Source of the DNA: Propionibacteriaceae bacterium
GTDB lineage: Bacteria; Actinomycetota; Actinomycetes; Propionibacteriales; Propionibacteriaceae
Assembly: GCA_031285845.1 (NCBI GenBank)
Contig: JAITVK010000014.1
Location: 62,001 to 126,000 of the forward strand
Length of the DNA: 64,000 nucleotides
Direction: 5' to 3'
The translations under genes and the position numbers were made by a program. The notes beneath the pieces are model-generated. The model made no database searches. It had not been told where the DNA came from and saw only the letters and a list, made by a program, of their open reading frames with translations. Below are positions 18,178 through 27,600 of the stretch, piece by piece. Position 1 is the stretch's first letter, and every line of letters starts with the position of its first letter.

Positions 18178-18217
18178 GAAGGTCGCCGGCCGCCCCAGTC
18201 GGCGGTCGGCGACCTTC
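18178..18217 (-). terminator. Strong hairpin downstream of nrdJ
   Basis: GAAGGTCGCCG and CGGCGACCTTC form a perfect 11-pair stem with an 18-base loop that can pair further. It begins ten bases after the nrdJ stop codon. No U-tract follows, as is common for actinobacterial terminators. Confidence 0.65.
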
Positions 18218-18226
18218 ACTGATCGA

Positions 18227-21031
18227 TCAGCTGCAGCCCGAGGTCGCGCCACAGCCTTCACAGACATAGCACGAGCCCGAGGGTCGCATCTTCGTGCCGC
18301 AGATCAGACACAAAGGAGCGTCGATCGACTGTCCCAGCGCCTCCATCAGTTCGGCGGTGGTGTGAGGCGCCTCGATCAGCGCTGGCTGGCGCGGACCGGC
18401 CTCGTCGATCCTGAGATTGTCGGCGTCATCGTTGCGCAAAGTCTCCGACTCCAGCAGCTGGGACTCATCCTCTTCAGAAAGGTACGACCCGGTGTCGACA
18501 TAACGGGCACGCTCCGCCGCGGTGTAGATGCCCAACTCGGCCCGCTGGTCGAAAGCCAGGTAGTCCAAAGCCAGACGGCGGAAGACGTAGTCCATGATCG
18601 ACTGGGCCATGCGAATGTCGCCATCGTCGGTCATGCCAGCGGGTTCGAACTTCAAGTTGGTGAACTTCTGGACGAAGGTCTCCAAAGGCACACCGTACTG
18701 CAGGCCGATCGACACCGCGATCGAAAAGGCGTCCATCACGCCTGACAGGGTCGAACCTTGCTTGCCCAGCTTGAGGAACACCTCGCCCAAGCCACCGTCG
18801 TCATAGGCTCCTGAGGTCATATATCCCTCGGCGCCACCGACCGAGAAACTGGTGGTCCTCCCAAGCCGCGACTTCGGCAAACGACGCCGTTTCGCACGAT
18901 ACTCCACGCGCACTTTCTCTTCCGGCGCGGCCTTCTCAGTCGTCTTGCTGCTGCTCGACAGGGGCTGACTCACCTTGCAGTTGTCCCGGTAGATAGCCAC
19001 GGCTTTCAGACCCATGCGCCAGCCCTGCATGTAGACCTCGGCGATGTCGGCCACGGTGGCCGACTCCGGCAGGTTGACCGTCTTCGAGATCGCGCCAGAC
19101 AGGAACGGCTGGACCGCCGCCATCATGCGCAGGTGTCCCATCGGCTCGATCGATCGAGCGCCCACCGCACAATCGAACACCGCGTAATGCTCCTTCTTGA
19201 GACCGGGAGCGTCGATGACATGGCCGTTGCGTCCGATGTAGTCCACGATCGCGGCCGTCTGCTGAGCGGTGTACCCCAGGATCCGCAGAGCCCGATCCAC
19301 CGTCGAGTTGACGATCTGAAGGCTGGCCCCGTCGACCATCTTCTTGAATTTCACGAGAGCGAAATCCGGCTCGATGCCGGTGGTGTCACAGTCCATCATG
19401 AAACCGATGGTCCCCGTGGGGGCCAACACCGAGGCCTGCGAGTTACGGAACCCGTGCTGGGCCCCCTGGGCGATGACTTGTTCCCACTGGGCGGTGGCGG
19501 CGGTCTTGATCATCTCGGCCAATCCCCCAGGATTGACCCCCAGGTCGGCATTGGCGTCGCGATGTTTGCGCATCACCTTCTGATGAGGATCGGCGTTGTC
19601 GCGGTAGCCATCGTACGGACCGACGACCTCGGCCAACTCTGTGCTTCGCCGATAGGCAGCCCCGGTCATCAGCGATGTGATGGCGCCAGCCAACATTCGA
19701 CCTTCGGCAGAGTCGTACGCCAAACCCAAACCCATCAGCAGCGCGCCGAGGTTGGCATACCCAATGCCCAACTGCCGGAAGCGCCGGGTGTTGGCGCCAA
19801 TCGGCTCGGTGGGGAAATCGGCGAAGCAGATCGAGATATCCATCGCGGTGATGACCAACTCGACAGCGGCGATGAACCGCTCAATGTCGAACTGGTCGTC
19901 GTCATTGAGGAACTTCATCAAGTTGAGCGAAGCCAGGTTGCACGACGAGTTGTCCACACTCATGTATTCGCTGCACGGATTCGAGGCCGTGATCGGCCCA
20001 GAGTTCGGGATGGTGTGCCAGGCGTTGATGGTGTCGTTGTATTGGATTCCCGGATCGGCGCATTTCCACGCCGCCGTGGCGATCTTGGTGAACAGATCCT
20101 GAGCCGACACCGTAGTGATGGTCCGCCCATCCAACCGAGCGGTCAGGTTGAACTCCGAATCCGTCTCGACGGCGCGCATGAAGACATCGGACACGCGAAC
20201 CGAGTTGTTCGCGTTTTGATACTGCACCGAGGAGATGTCGGCGCCGCCCAGATCCATATCGAAGCCCGCGTCGCGCAGCGCGCGGATCTTGTCCTCTTCC
20301 CGAGCCTTCGTCGCGATGAACTCTTCGATGTCAGGGTGGTCGACATCGAGAATCACCATCTTGGCCGCCCGACGGGTCGCGCCACCGGACTTGATCGTCC
20401 CGGCGGAGGCGTCCGCGCCACGCATGAAGCTGACCGGGCCGGAGGCCGTGCCACCCGAAGACAGCAGCTCCTTGCTCGAACGGATCCGCGACAAGTTCAC
20501 CCCGGCGCCCGATCCGCCCTTGAAGATGAACCCTTCCTCGCGATACCACGTCAGGATGGAGTCGATCGAATCATCCACGCTCAAGATGAAGCAAGCTGAG
20601 ACCTGCTGGGGGGCCGGGGTGCCCACGTTGAACCAAACCGGGGAATTGAAACTGAACACCTGATGCAGCAGCATCCACGTCAGTTCGTCAGCGAAAATCT
20701 GAGCGTCCTCGGACGTGGCGAAATAGCCCTGCTCCTCACCTGTGCGTCGATACTGGGTCACCACTCGATCGATCAGCGTCTTGAGGCTGGCCTCGCGCTG
20801 GGGGGAGCCGACGGCGCCGCGAAAGTACTTCGTCGTGACGATCGTCGACGCGTTTGCGCTCCAGAACTCGGGGAACTCCACCGCTTTCTGTTCGAACACT
20901 GTCTCGCCGGTCTTCCAGTTTGTCTGGACGACGTCTCGAAGTCCCCATTTCACCTCATCGTAGGGATGAACTGTAGAAGAGAAGACCCGCTTCAGCCGTA
21001 AACCAGACTGGCCCGCGACGGGAACCGACAT
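18227..21031 (-). CDS. nrdJ: Adenosylcobalamin-dependent (class II) ribonucleotide reductase
   Basis: Reduces ribonucleotides to deoxyribonucleotides using a B12-derived thiyl radical, independent of oxygen. The 934-residue protein has HQVFSFNSPVWFNVG near the N-terminus, the active-site segments ASNPCSEYMSVDNSSC and ASVLAPTGTIGFMMDCDTTG, and the C-terminal zinc-binding tail CLICG...CEGCGATSGCS carrying the redox cysteines. AAGG lies nine bases before the ATG. It follows nrdR by 36 bases and is presumably co-transcribed under NrdR control. Confidence 0.97.
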   Translation of the reverse strand: MSVPVAGQSGLRLKRVFSSTVHPYDEVKWGLRDVVQTNWKTGETVFEQKAVEFPEFWSANASTIVTTKYFRGAVGSPQREASLKTLIDRVVTQYRRTGEEQGYFATSEDAQIFADELTWMLLHQVFSFNSPVWFNVGTPAPQQVSACFILSVDDSIDSILTWYREEGFIFKGGSGAGVNLSRIRSSKELLSSGGTASGPVSFMRGADASAGTIKSGGATRRAAKMVILDVDHPDIEEFIATKAREEDKIRALRDAGFDMDLGGADISSVQYQNANNSVRVSDVFMRAVETDSEFNLTARLDGRTITTVSAQDLFTKIATAAWKCADPGIQYNDTINAWHTIPNSGPITASNPCSEYMSVDNSSCNLASLNLMKFLNDDDQFDIERFIAAVELVITAMDISICFADFPTEPIGANTRRFRQLGIGYANLGALLMGLGLAYDSAEGRMLAGAITSLMTGAAYRRSTELAEVVGPYDGYRDNADPHQKVMRKHRDANADLGVNPGGLAEMIKTAATAQWEQVIAQGAQHGFRNSQASVLAPTGTIGFMMDCDTTGIEPDFALVKFKKMVDGASLQIVNSTVDRALRILGYTAQQTAAIVDYIGRNGHVIDAPGLKKEHYAVFDCAVGARSIEPMGHLRMMAAVQPFLSGAISKTVNLPESATVADIAEVYMQGWRMGLKAVAIYRDNCKVSQPLSSSSKTTEKAAPEEKVRVEYRAKRRRLPKSRLGRTTSFSVGGAEGYMTSGAYDDGGLGEVFLKLGKQGSTLSGVMDAFSIAVSIGLQYGVPLETFVQKFTNLKFEPAGMTDDGDIRMAQSIMDYVFRRLALDYLAFDQRAELGIYTAAERARYVDTGSYLSEEDESQLLESETLRNDDADNLRIDEAGPRQPALIEAPHTTAELMEALGQSIDAPLCLICGTKMRPSGSCYVCEGCGATSGCS

Positions 21032-21067
21032 AGTAGTACCTTTCTGTTTGAACCTGTTGTGCTCTGC

Positions 21068-21523
21068 TCAGCGGGATGCCCGCTGCTGACGCAGCGAAGC
21101 GATCCCGGTCTCAAAATCTTCCATCGAAGCGTAGTTCTGGTAGACCGAAGCGAATCGGAGATAGACCACCTCATCAAGGTCACGCAGCGGGCGCAGGATC
21201 GCCACGCCGATCTCCTCAGCGGGGACCTCAGCCAGGCCCATGGCCCGAATGGAATCCTCCACCTGCTGGCCCAATCGAGCCAAGTCGGCGTCGGAGACAG
21301 GACGTCCTTTGCAGGCTTTGCGCACTCCCTGAATGACTTTGTCTCTCAGGAACGGCTCAACTGCGCCCGAGCGCTTCACCACCGCCAACTGCGTCTGCTC
21401 CACGGTCGTGAAACGGCGTTCGCACGCCGGGCATTGCCGCCGCCGCCGGATGCTGCCGCCATCATCGGCGACGCGCGAGTCAGTCACCCGCGAGTCGGGA
21501 TGTTTGCAGTAGGGGCAGTGCAT
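21068..21523 (-). CDS. nrdR: Transcriptional repressor NrdR
   Basis: Zinc-ribbon/ATP-cone repressor of ribonucleotide reductase genes, sensing ATP/dATP. About 151 residues: the zinc ribbon with C3, C6, C31 and C34 ([18 protein letters not shown]), then the ATP-cone ([16 protein letters not shown]). ATG 21523 is chosen; a GTG three codons upstream is possible. It is the first gene of the nrdR-nrdJ unit and its own promoter carries two NrdR boxes, so autoregulation is expected. Confidence 0.97.
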   Translation of the reverse strand: MHCPYCKHPDSRVTDSRVADDGGSIRRRRQCPACERRFTTVEQTQLAVVKRSGAVEPFLRDKVIQGVRKACKGRPVSDADLARLGQQVEDSIRAMGLAEVPAEEIGVAILRPLRDLDEVVYLRFASVYQNYASMEDFETGIASLRQQRASR

Positions 21524-21584
21524 GCGCCTCACGTCCTATCGGTTCCAGATCATCGTCGGCCACTTTCCATCTGCCGACGCCCCC

Positions 21585-21632
21585 CTACTATACATGGGAG
21601 AATCCCATCTGTGTCACTACTAGATGTAGTGG
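21585..21632 (-). promoter_or_regulatory. Two NrdR boxes over the nrdRJ promoter
   Basis: Box 1 (21585-21600, core CTATACATGG) and box 2 (21617-21632, core CTAGATGTAG) match the NrdR consensus acaCwAtATaTwGtgt in most core positions and are 32 bp apart centre to centre, three helical turns. A TATAGT -10 (minus strand 21592-21587) lies inside box 1, with TGACAC upstream at about 18 bases. Between the boxes is a perfect inverted repeat ATGGGA-GAA-TCCCAT (21594-21608). Confidence 0.72.
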
Positions 21633-21894
21633 TTTTGCGTGTCGCGACCGTTTCCGTCTGACTCACGGAATCGTCCCTTGTGGCCTGGCGTGTCGGCCAT
21701 CACGAGGGTGAAAACCGCAGATCACCCCACTGCGCGTGTCGCGAACGGCTTGCGACTGAATCCTCGTTCTAGTGATTCACGCACCCCCGCCGTGAAGGTC
21801 GCGATTCACGCTCGACACCAAGATGATCCTTCAGAACCACGCACACTCACCCGCGTGCATTGACCCCGACGCCGCAGTCTGATCACTAGCTGCC
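21633..21894. other. Intergenic region upstream of the nrdRJ promoter
   Basis: About 260 bases between the NrdR boxes and the small SOS-type membrane protein gene. I see no credible gene. It contains scattered copies of GTGTCGCGA and GATTCACG, too degenerate to call a repeat array. No cobalamin riboswitch B12 box was found. Confidence 0.4.
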
Positions 21895-22197
21895 TCACGG
21901 AAGATTGGGCACAGACAGGAAAGCCCACGCCATCGTGCCGACGGCCGTAGACATCACCGCGACCATTGAGGTGAGCACGCAGGTTCGCGCCAGCACCGCT
22001 CGGTCTCGGGCGCGAACAGCCACCCGGGCATGATCGCGCCGCCTGGCGATCGCGGTGACCATGGCCTGATCGACCACAGTGAGCGAACCTCTCGTGGCCC
22101 CGCCTGACGCCGGGGCTCGCCGACGCGATCGATCACCAACACCCAACAACCCAGCCGATCCCCAGTTCCCCTGGTCGAACACTTCCGCTGCGCTCAT
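21895..22197 (-). CDS. Small single-pass membrane protein divergent from lexA, predicted SOS-induced
   Basis: A 100-residue protein with no family I recognise. The N-terminal ~65 residues are basic and lack hydrophobic stretches ([27 protein letters not shown]), followed by one TM segment (about 70-95) and only a few residues after it. ATG 22197 has AAGGAAG at a good distance. Two LexA boxes sit over its promoter. In B. subtilis (yneA), corynebacteria (divS) and mycobacteria (Rv2719c) the gene divergent from lexA encodes an SOS-induced division inhibitor with a TM segment and LysM domain. This protein has the position, regulation and TM segment but no LysM domain. Function is inferred. Confidence 0.72.
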   Translation of the reverse strand: MSAAEVFDQGNWGSAGLLGVGDRSRRRAPASGGATRGSLTVVDQAMVTAIARRRDHARVAVRARDRAVLARTCVLTSMVAVMSTAVGTMAWAFLSVPNLP

Positions 22198-22209
22198 GAT
22201 GACTTCCTT

Positions 22210-22225
22210 TCGTACATCTGTTCGA
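22210..22225 (-). promoter_or_regulatory. LexA box (one mismatch) downstream of the -10 of the small membrane protein gene
   Basis: Minus strand TCGAAC-AGAT-GTACGA matches the Gram-positive LexA consensus TCGAACRNNYGTTYGA except one base. It lies between the -10 and the start codon of the 100-residue protein gene. Confidence 0.7.
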
Positions 22226-22229
22226 ATCA

Positions 22230-22270
22230 ATTATGCTCTATTGATCTCCTGACATCAAACGCATGTTCGA
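22230..22270 (-). promoter_or_regulatory. Promoter of the small membrane protein gene with a perfect LexA box
   Basis: Minus strand TTGATG (22258-22253), a 17-base spacer and CATAAT (22235-22230) form a good promoter. The box TCGAAC-ATGC-GTTTGA (plus 22255-22270) matches the LexA consensus at every position and overlaps the -35, so LexA should block the polymerase. Confidence 0.78.
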
Positions 22271-22327
22271 ATCAAGGGACCGTGACACACAGTAGACACC
22301 CCAGGTACGACAGATTCTTCGACACGA

Positions 22328-22368
22328 TCGAACAAGTGTTTGATTCAGCCTCGGGTTTCCGGTACGGT
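22328..22368 (+). promoter_or_regulatory. lexA promoter with a perfect LexA box; leaderless
   Basis: The box TCGAAC-AAGT-GTTTGA (22328-22343) is a perfect consensus match. It overlaps the -35 TTGATT (22340-22345), followed by a 17-base spacer and TACGGT (22363-22368). The lexA ATG begins six bases later, so the mRNA is probably leaderless and autorepressed. Confidence 0.8.
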
Positions 22369-22374
22369 TCCACC

Positions 22375-23076
22375 ATGGACTCCACCACAACGTCAACCGA
22401 AGACACCGGCGCTTACCATGACAACGTCACCGAGTTGCCCGACGGCCCGGCCGACGCCCACGGCTTGACCTTGCGCCAAAGACGAGTCCTCGACGTGATT
22501 CTGGCCTCCGTGCGAGACCGAGGGTACCCTCCGACCGTGCGTGAGATTTGCGAACAGGTCGGCTTGAACAGCCCGTCGTCGGTCGCCCATCAGCTGCGCG
22601 TCCTCGAAAACCGCGGCTTCCTGCGCCGGGATCCGAACCGACCACGCGCCATGGAGGTGCTGGCCCCGCCAGCCAGCGCCCCCGCCCCGACCACTCCAGA
22701 GCCGTACATCGCGGTGCCGCTGCTGGGACGCATCGCCGCTGGCGCGCCGATCACCGCCGAGCAGACCTGGGAAGACAGCTACGCCCTGCCAGAGCAGCTT
22801 GTCGGAGCTGGAACACTGTTCATGCTTCAGGTACGCGGGGACTCGATGGTCGACGCCGCGATCTGCGACGGCGACCTGGTGGTTGTGCGCCAACAGCCCA
22901 CGGCTGAGAATGGGGAGATCGTCGCCGCACTGCTCGGCGAGGAAGCCACCGTGAAAGTCCTCAAACGCACGCCGGGCCAAGTCTGGCTCCTGCCTCAGAA
23001 CCGGCTGTATTCCCCCATCGACGGCAACGACGCCACCATCTTGGGCAAGGTGGTCGCTGTCTTGAGACGTTTGTGA
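22375..23076 (+). CDS. lexA: SOS repressor LexA
   Basis: Represses DNA-damage genes and self-cleaves when bound to RecA filaments. The 233-residue protein has an N-terminal winged helix-turn-helix ([32 protein letters not shown]), the cleavage site Ala122-Gly123 in RIAAGAP, catalytic Ser157 in RGDSM and Lys194 in ATVKVLK. The open frame extends to 22282 through the operator, but ATG 22375 sits at the leaderless position and gives the normal length. The N-terminal ~28 residues before the HTH are Thr/Asp-rich. Confidence 0.97.
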   Translation: MDSTTTSTEDTGAYHDNVTELPDGPADAHGLTLRQRRVLDVILASVRDRGYPPTVREICEQVGLNSPSSVAHQLRVLENRGFLRRDPNRPRAMEVLAPPASAPAPTTPEPYIAVPLLGRIAAGAPITAEQTWEDSYALPEQLVGAGTLFMLQVRGDSMVDAAICDGDLVVVRQQPTAENGEIVAALLGEEATVKVLKRTPGQVWLLPQNRLYSPIDGNDATILGKVVAVLRRL

Positions 23077-23099
23077 TCTTCGACCTCAGCGCCGCGGTG

Positions 23100-24539
23100 T
23101 CACAGTCTGCCCCCCGCCTGCCACAACGGAGCGACGAAACGACTGACTGCGGTGATCCGACCGTCGACCTGAGTCGGCCACGACAAGCGTAGCAACGAGC
23201 GCGCCCTGGTCACACCCACGTACAGCAGACGCTTCTCCTCCGCCAACTGCGCAGGCGAGGTCGCCAACGGATGGGGCAGACTGGAATCGCTCAGCCCGCA
23301 CAACCCCACTACGAGCCACTGCTGTCCTTTTGAGGCGTGCAGCGTCCCCAGATGGATCCCATCGCGCGGCGAGCCGACCTCGTTGACGTTGCAGACGAAA
23401 GGCACGTGGTTCTCAGTCAAGATCTGGCGGATGCTCGCCGCCTGACCATGCGTACGCCACAGCAACGCGATATCAGACCAGTCGACGCCATCGTGATGAA
23501 CCTGCTTGACCCACGCGACGATCGCCTCCGCCTCATCGAGCCGACTCGGACTCGCGGCGAACGTCACCGGGGCGCCCGGCGGCAGTGTGGCCGTCAACTG
23601 GACCGACGAAGTGACGGCATTGGCCACGTGAAGGATTTGCGGTGTCGACCGATAGTTTCGCGTCAATGTCAGCTCGGACGTACGGGCGTGTCGGACGCCG
23701 AATCGTTCCAGATAGACCGAGCGTGATCCAGCGAACGAGTGGATGGTTTGCGCCGGATCCCCCACCACGCAGACGTCCTCGCGATCACCGACCCACAGAT
23801 CGACCAAACGAGACTGGACCGGCGAGACATCCTGAAATTCATCGAACACGAAATGGCGGTAACGCGCCCGCACCTGACGGGCGACCTCGGGACACGTCGT
23901 CAGCAAAGCCACAACACACAGCAGCAGGTCATCCAAATCGATCACACAAGCGGTCTGTTTGGCCTGCTCGTACGCCACGATCGCCTCCGCCACCTGCTCG
24001 TACGCCACATGCGCGACCGTGCGCTGCTCGGCCCGGGCCAAGTCGACGTACTGCTCGGCCAACACGTTGGTCTGCTTGGTCCAGGAGATCTCCTGATCGA
24101 TCTGCCGCACGATCGGCGTCGTGGCGGTCAATCCGAGCGTCGAGCAGGCCTGAGCGATCAACCCGGTCCGATCGGCCTGGACCGGCGGGAGCGAGCAGTT
24201 GTAGGCCTGAGGCCAGAAGTACTGCGCTTGCCGCAAGCAGGCCGAATGAAAAGTCCTCGACTGAACCGAGGGCACGCCCATCGACGCCAGCCTGGTCACC
24301 AGTTCCTGCGCCGCAGCCGTGGTGAATGTGAGGGCGAGGGTCGCTGCCGGATCGAGCTGACCTGTTGTGGCGGCGTAGGCCAACCGATGAGTCAGCGTGG
24401 CAGTCTTGCCTGTTCCAGCGCCCGCGATGACCGACACCGGACGGCCCAACTCACAAACCACCCGACGCTGATCCTCGTCCAACTGGTCCAAGATTCGGTC
24501 GATGTGCACACCACCAACTGTGCCACGGCCGTACGACAT
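23100..24539 (-). CDS. Short UvrD/Rep-family (UvrD2-like) DNA helicase
   Basis: Superfamily 1A helicase of about 479 residues: Walker A VIAGAGTGKTATL, motif Ia FTTAAAQEL, motif II FVFDEFQDVS, motif III VGDPAQTIHSFAGS, motif IV TLTRNYRS, motif V GTLHASKGQQW, motif VI LLYVGVTRARS. It stops soon after motif VI and lacks the tetracysteine and HRDC segments of mycobacterial UvrD2, which its neighbourhood (nudC and adnAB nearby) suggests as the orthologue. ATG 24539 is favoured by a promoter just upstream (TTGTTT, 17 bases, TATGAT at 24556-24584). It ends convergently 23 bases from lexA. Confidence 0.88.
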   Translation of the reverse strand: MSYGRGTVGGVHIDRILDQLDEDQRRVVCELGRPVSVIAGAGTGKTATLTHRLAYAATTGQLDPAATLALTFTTAAAQELVTRLASMGVPSVQSRTFHSACLRQAQYFWPQAYNCSLPPVQADRTGLIAQACSTLGLTATTPIVRQIDQEISWTKQTNVLAEQYVDLARAEQRTVAHVAYEQVAEAIVAYEQAKQTACVIDLDDLLLCVVALLTTCPEVARQVRARYRHFVFDEFQDVSPVQSRLVDLWVGDREDVCVVGDPAQTIHSFAGSRSVYLERFGVRHARTSELTLTRNYRSTPQILHVANAVTSSVQLTATLPPGAPVTFAASPSRLDEAEAIVAWVKQVHHDGVDWSDIALLWRTHGQAASIRQILTENHVPFVCNVNEVGSPRDGIHLGTLHASKGQQWLVVGLCGLSDSSLPHPLATSPAQLAEEKRLLYVGVTRARSLLRLSWPTQVDGRITAVSRFVAPLWQAGGRL

Positions 24540-24555
24540 TGTCGCCCCGAAGCTG

Positions 24556-24584
24556 ATCATAACCACGTCGGCTAGCCAAAACAA
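24556..24584 (-). promoter_or_regulatory. Candidate promoter of the UvrD2-like helicase gene
   Basis: Minus strand TTGTTT (24584-24579), a 17-base spacer, TATGAT (24561-24556). The ATG at 24539 would have a leader of about ten bases. The region is shared with the divergent recC. Confidence 0.45.
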
Positions 24585-24639
24585 CCGACGAGAATGGGCC
24601 CGAAGGAAAATGTCAGACCCATGCCCTAACGTGTCTGTT

Positions 24640-27600
24640 GTGATCCGCTACATCGCCCATGACGTGGAGACCTTGGCTGACTGGTTGAGCCAAGGTCTGT
24701 GTGGCGTGCGCGCGGATCCGTTCCTCACCGATGTGGTGATCACCGGCTCGGTCGGTCTTCAGCGCTGGCTAGCGCAGCGATTGAGTCTCACATTGGGAGC
24801 GAGCGACCGCGGCGACGGGGTCTGCGCCGGTGTGACGATGACCACACCGGAACGCCTGTCGCGCCTCATCAGCGGCGATGACGACCCGTGGAGCTCCAAC
24901 GCCTTGGTCGACCGGGTCTGGCACGCTCTAGGGGCGGTGTCGGACCTCCCCAGTTTCGCTCCGTATCGCTCGTACCTGTTCAATCCGCGGCGCGGACCCT
25001 CGCGAACCGACGCCTGGGTCGCCCAGGTGGCGCGCCGACTCGCGGCGTACGTCGGATCCCGTGGCGAGCTTCTACAGTCCTGGCAGACCACGACGCCACC
25101 TGAGAGCGATCCCACCGCCTGGCAAGCCCAGTTGTGGAAGACGATCTGCGACCAGGCGGGATCCACTCCTGAAGACACTGCGGCGACACTGCGCCTCCGC
25201 GCTGCAGACGCCGCCAAGCGGTTCGCCTCCGTGACGCTGTTTTGCCCCGATCCGATCCGACCGATCGACCTCGATCTGCTCACGGCGATCGACCAGGTCC
25301 GCCCGATCACCGCCCTGCATCTGGCGACGACAGAACCAGGTGATCCGCCAGCACATCTGAGCCAACCCGATTCCGTCGGCCAGCAGCTTGGTCAGCGCCG
25401 AGCCCAAACCGTACGGTCGTTGACCCAGCTGGCTCACCAGCACATCGAGCTGACCGACCGACGACCGACGACCAGTCTGTTGAGCCGGTTGCAAGCGGAT
25501 CTGCGTGGTGCGTCAGCGGAGCCAGGAGGCGACGACGAATCCATCAGCCTCCACGTCGTGGGCCCAGACCGCCAAGCCGATCAGGTGGCCGAGCTGCTCG
25601 CCTCACTGCTGGACGCCGATCCGAGTCTTCAGCCGCGCGACATCATCGTGGCGACCCATCGCCTCGATCAACTCCGACCATCACTGGCGGCGCTGCTTCA
25701 TTCAGACGACTCGCCGCTGGCCACTGCGCGCCACCGCATCAGGGCGGCCCTGACCGATGTGGACCCACCAGCCGACGGATGGATCGACCTGCTGGGCCAC
25801 ATCCTGCGACTACTGCGCGAACGCGCCAGCGCCGATGACCTGGTGAACCTGTGTCGGCATCCGGCGGTGATGAGGCGCTCGGGGTTGACAGCCACCGATG
25901 TGAGCCGACTGGCGGCCATGGTCGAAGCCAGCGGAATGCGATGGGGGGTCAACGCCCCCGGACGGGCGAAGGATCAGATGGATCAATTCCCTCACAACAC
26001 CTGGGCGACAGGGTTGGCCCGTCTCGTGTTAGGTGTCGCGTTGGACGAGGACGATCTGACCTGGCGCGGCGCAGTGCTGCCTTTGAACGCCGCCGATTCC
26101 GACTCGGTACGTCTGGTGGAGATCCTCGGACACCTCATCGGGCAGGTGCGGGCCGCCCAGGATCTCTGGCACCAGCAGGCTGATCAAGCCACATGGTCGG
26201 ACCGTTTCCGCCACACGATGACGCAGTTGCTGGGCGAGCACAGCGCAAGCCCGCAAGCCGACGCCGCGCTGGCGCGCTTCGCGCAGGGGTCGCCTCACTT
26301 GTTGACGGCGGACCAGGCCGAGCGCCGCCTGAGCCGGATCTGGGCCACCAGCGTCCACGTCTCCGCTTTCGGCAACGGCGACCTGGCCGTGACCGACCTA
26401 GGCTCCATGGCGCTAGTTCCGGCCCGCGTGGTCATCGTGGCCGGTCTGGACGTCGACACCTTCCCGGCATCGACCCCGCTGGACATCGACGACGTGGCCG
26501 ACGTGTGGTCCGAACCCGAGTTCGACGTACGCCTGCGCGACTATCAGGGGCTGTGGGACGCCATCCAGTCGGCGCGAGACAAACTCATCCTCGTCTGCCG
26601 CGGATTCGACGCCACCGGCGGACCGGTCCCGCTCCCCAAGCCAATCCATGACCTCGAGCAGGTCTGCCGCGCCTTGAGCTCGACAAGGTGTGATGTCCGC
26701 CGGGATCACCCGCCGCGGGGGCCGGCGAGCCCAAGCACGACCGGTCGATCCCAGGAGCAGTCGTGGCCGAAAGACCCGGCGTCGATCGGTCAGACGCCAC
26801 CCAATCAACGGCTCGCCTGGGAGTCGGCCAACCTCGACACCGACCCGATCCACAGCGGGGCGACCGCGTTCGACGCGGAACCGTCCAACACGCAGGCCGC
26901 CAGGTTCAATAATCGTGGCACCGCGGTCAGGATCGACGACATGGCAGGATTGTTCGCTCAGCCAGCCGCCCATTGGCTCAAACGCCATGCCAATCTGACC
27001 GTGTCGGCGCTCAAACCGGCCGAGCCCTTGCCTGACGCGATCACCATCGACCTGTCAGCACTGGATCGATGGAAGGTGGTCGACACGATGCTGCGTCTGC
27101 TCGGCGTCGGCCAGCGCGCCGACGACATCGTGGAGGCGGAGTTGCGGCGTGGGCTGCTCCCTCCGGGCCCGGCCGGTGTCCTCGCTGCCCGGCAGTGTCT
27201 TCAGGTGGCGCAGTCCATCTTCACACGAACCCAGCCACTGCGGAACGAGGACTCGCAGTGGCTGCCGATCTGGGTCGACACCGCCGCCGATGTGACCCTG
27301 ACCGGCGATGTTGAAGTCTTCGGGTCCGATCTGGTCGAGTCACACGCCGGACTGATTCGCTGCGAGACCCAGATGGCCGCCTGGATCCGGCTACTGACAA
27401 CCCAGATCTGCCACCCGCAGCACACTCGGCGTGCCCACATCATCGGGCGACGAAACACGGTCGTGCTGACCGCGCCCGATCCTGGTCGCTGCCTCACGAT
27501 CGTCAACGAGCTCGCGAGAGTCTATCGTGCCGCGTTGTCCACACCATGGTTCGCTCCACCAGCCGTGGCCGGTCACGTCGCCTCGATGGCCAGTCGTGGC

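Noticed and set aside
19133-20599. 488-codon open frame opposite nrdJ
   Set aside because: Lies wholly antisense to the conserved nrdJ coding sequence, and its composition is typical of a shadow frame.
21533-21894. Cobalamin riboswitch upstream of nrdR-nrdJ
   Set aside because: No B12 box or fitting stem arrangement was seen; NrdR boxes account for regulation.
21533-21894. Frameshifted LysM domain after the small SOS membrane protein
   Set aside because: I examined the DNA downstream of the stop and saw no LysM-like coding sequence in any frame, so the short form appears genuine.
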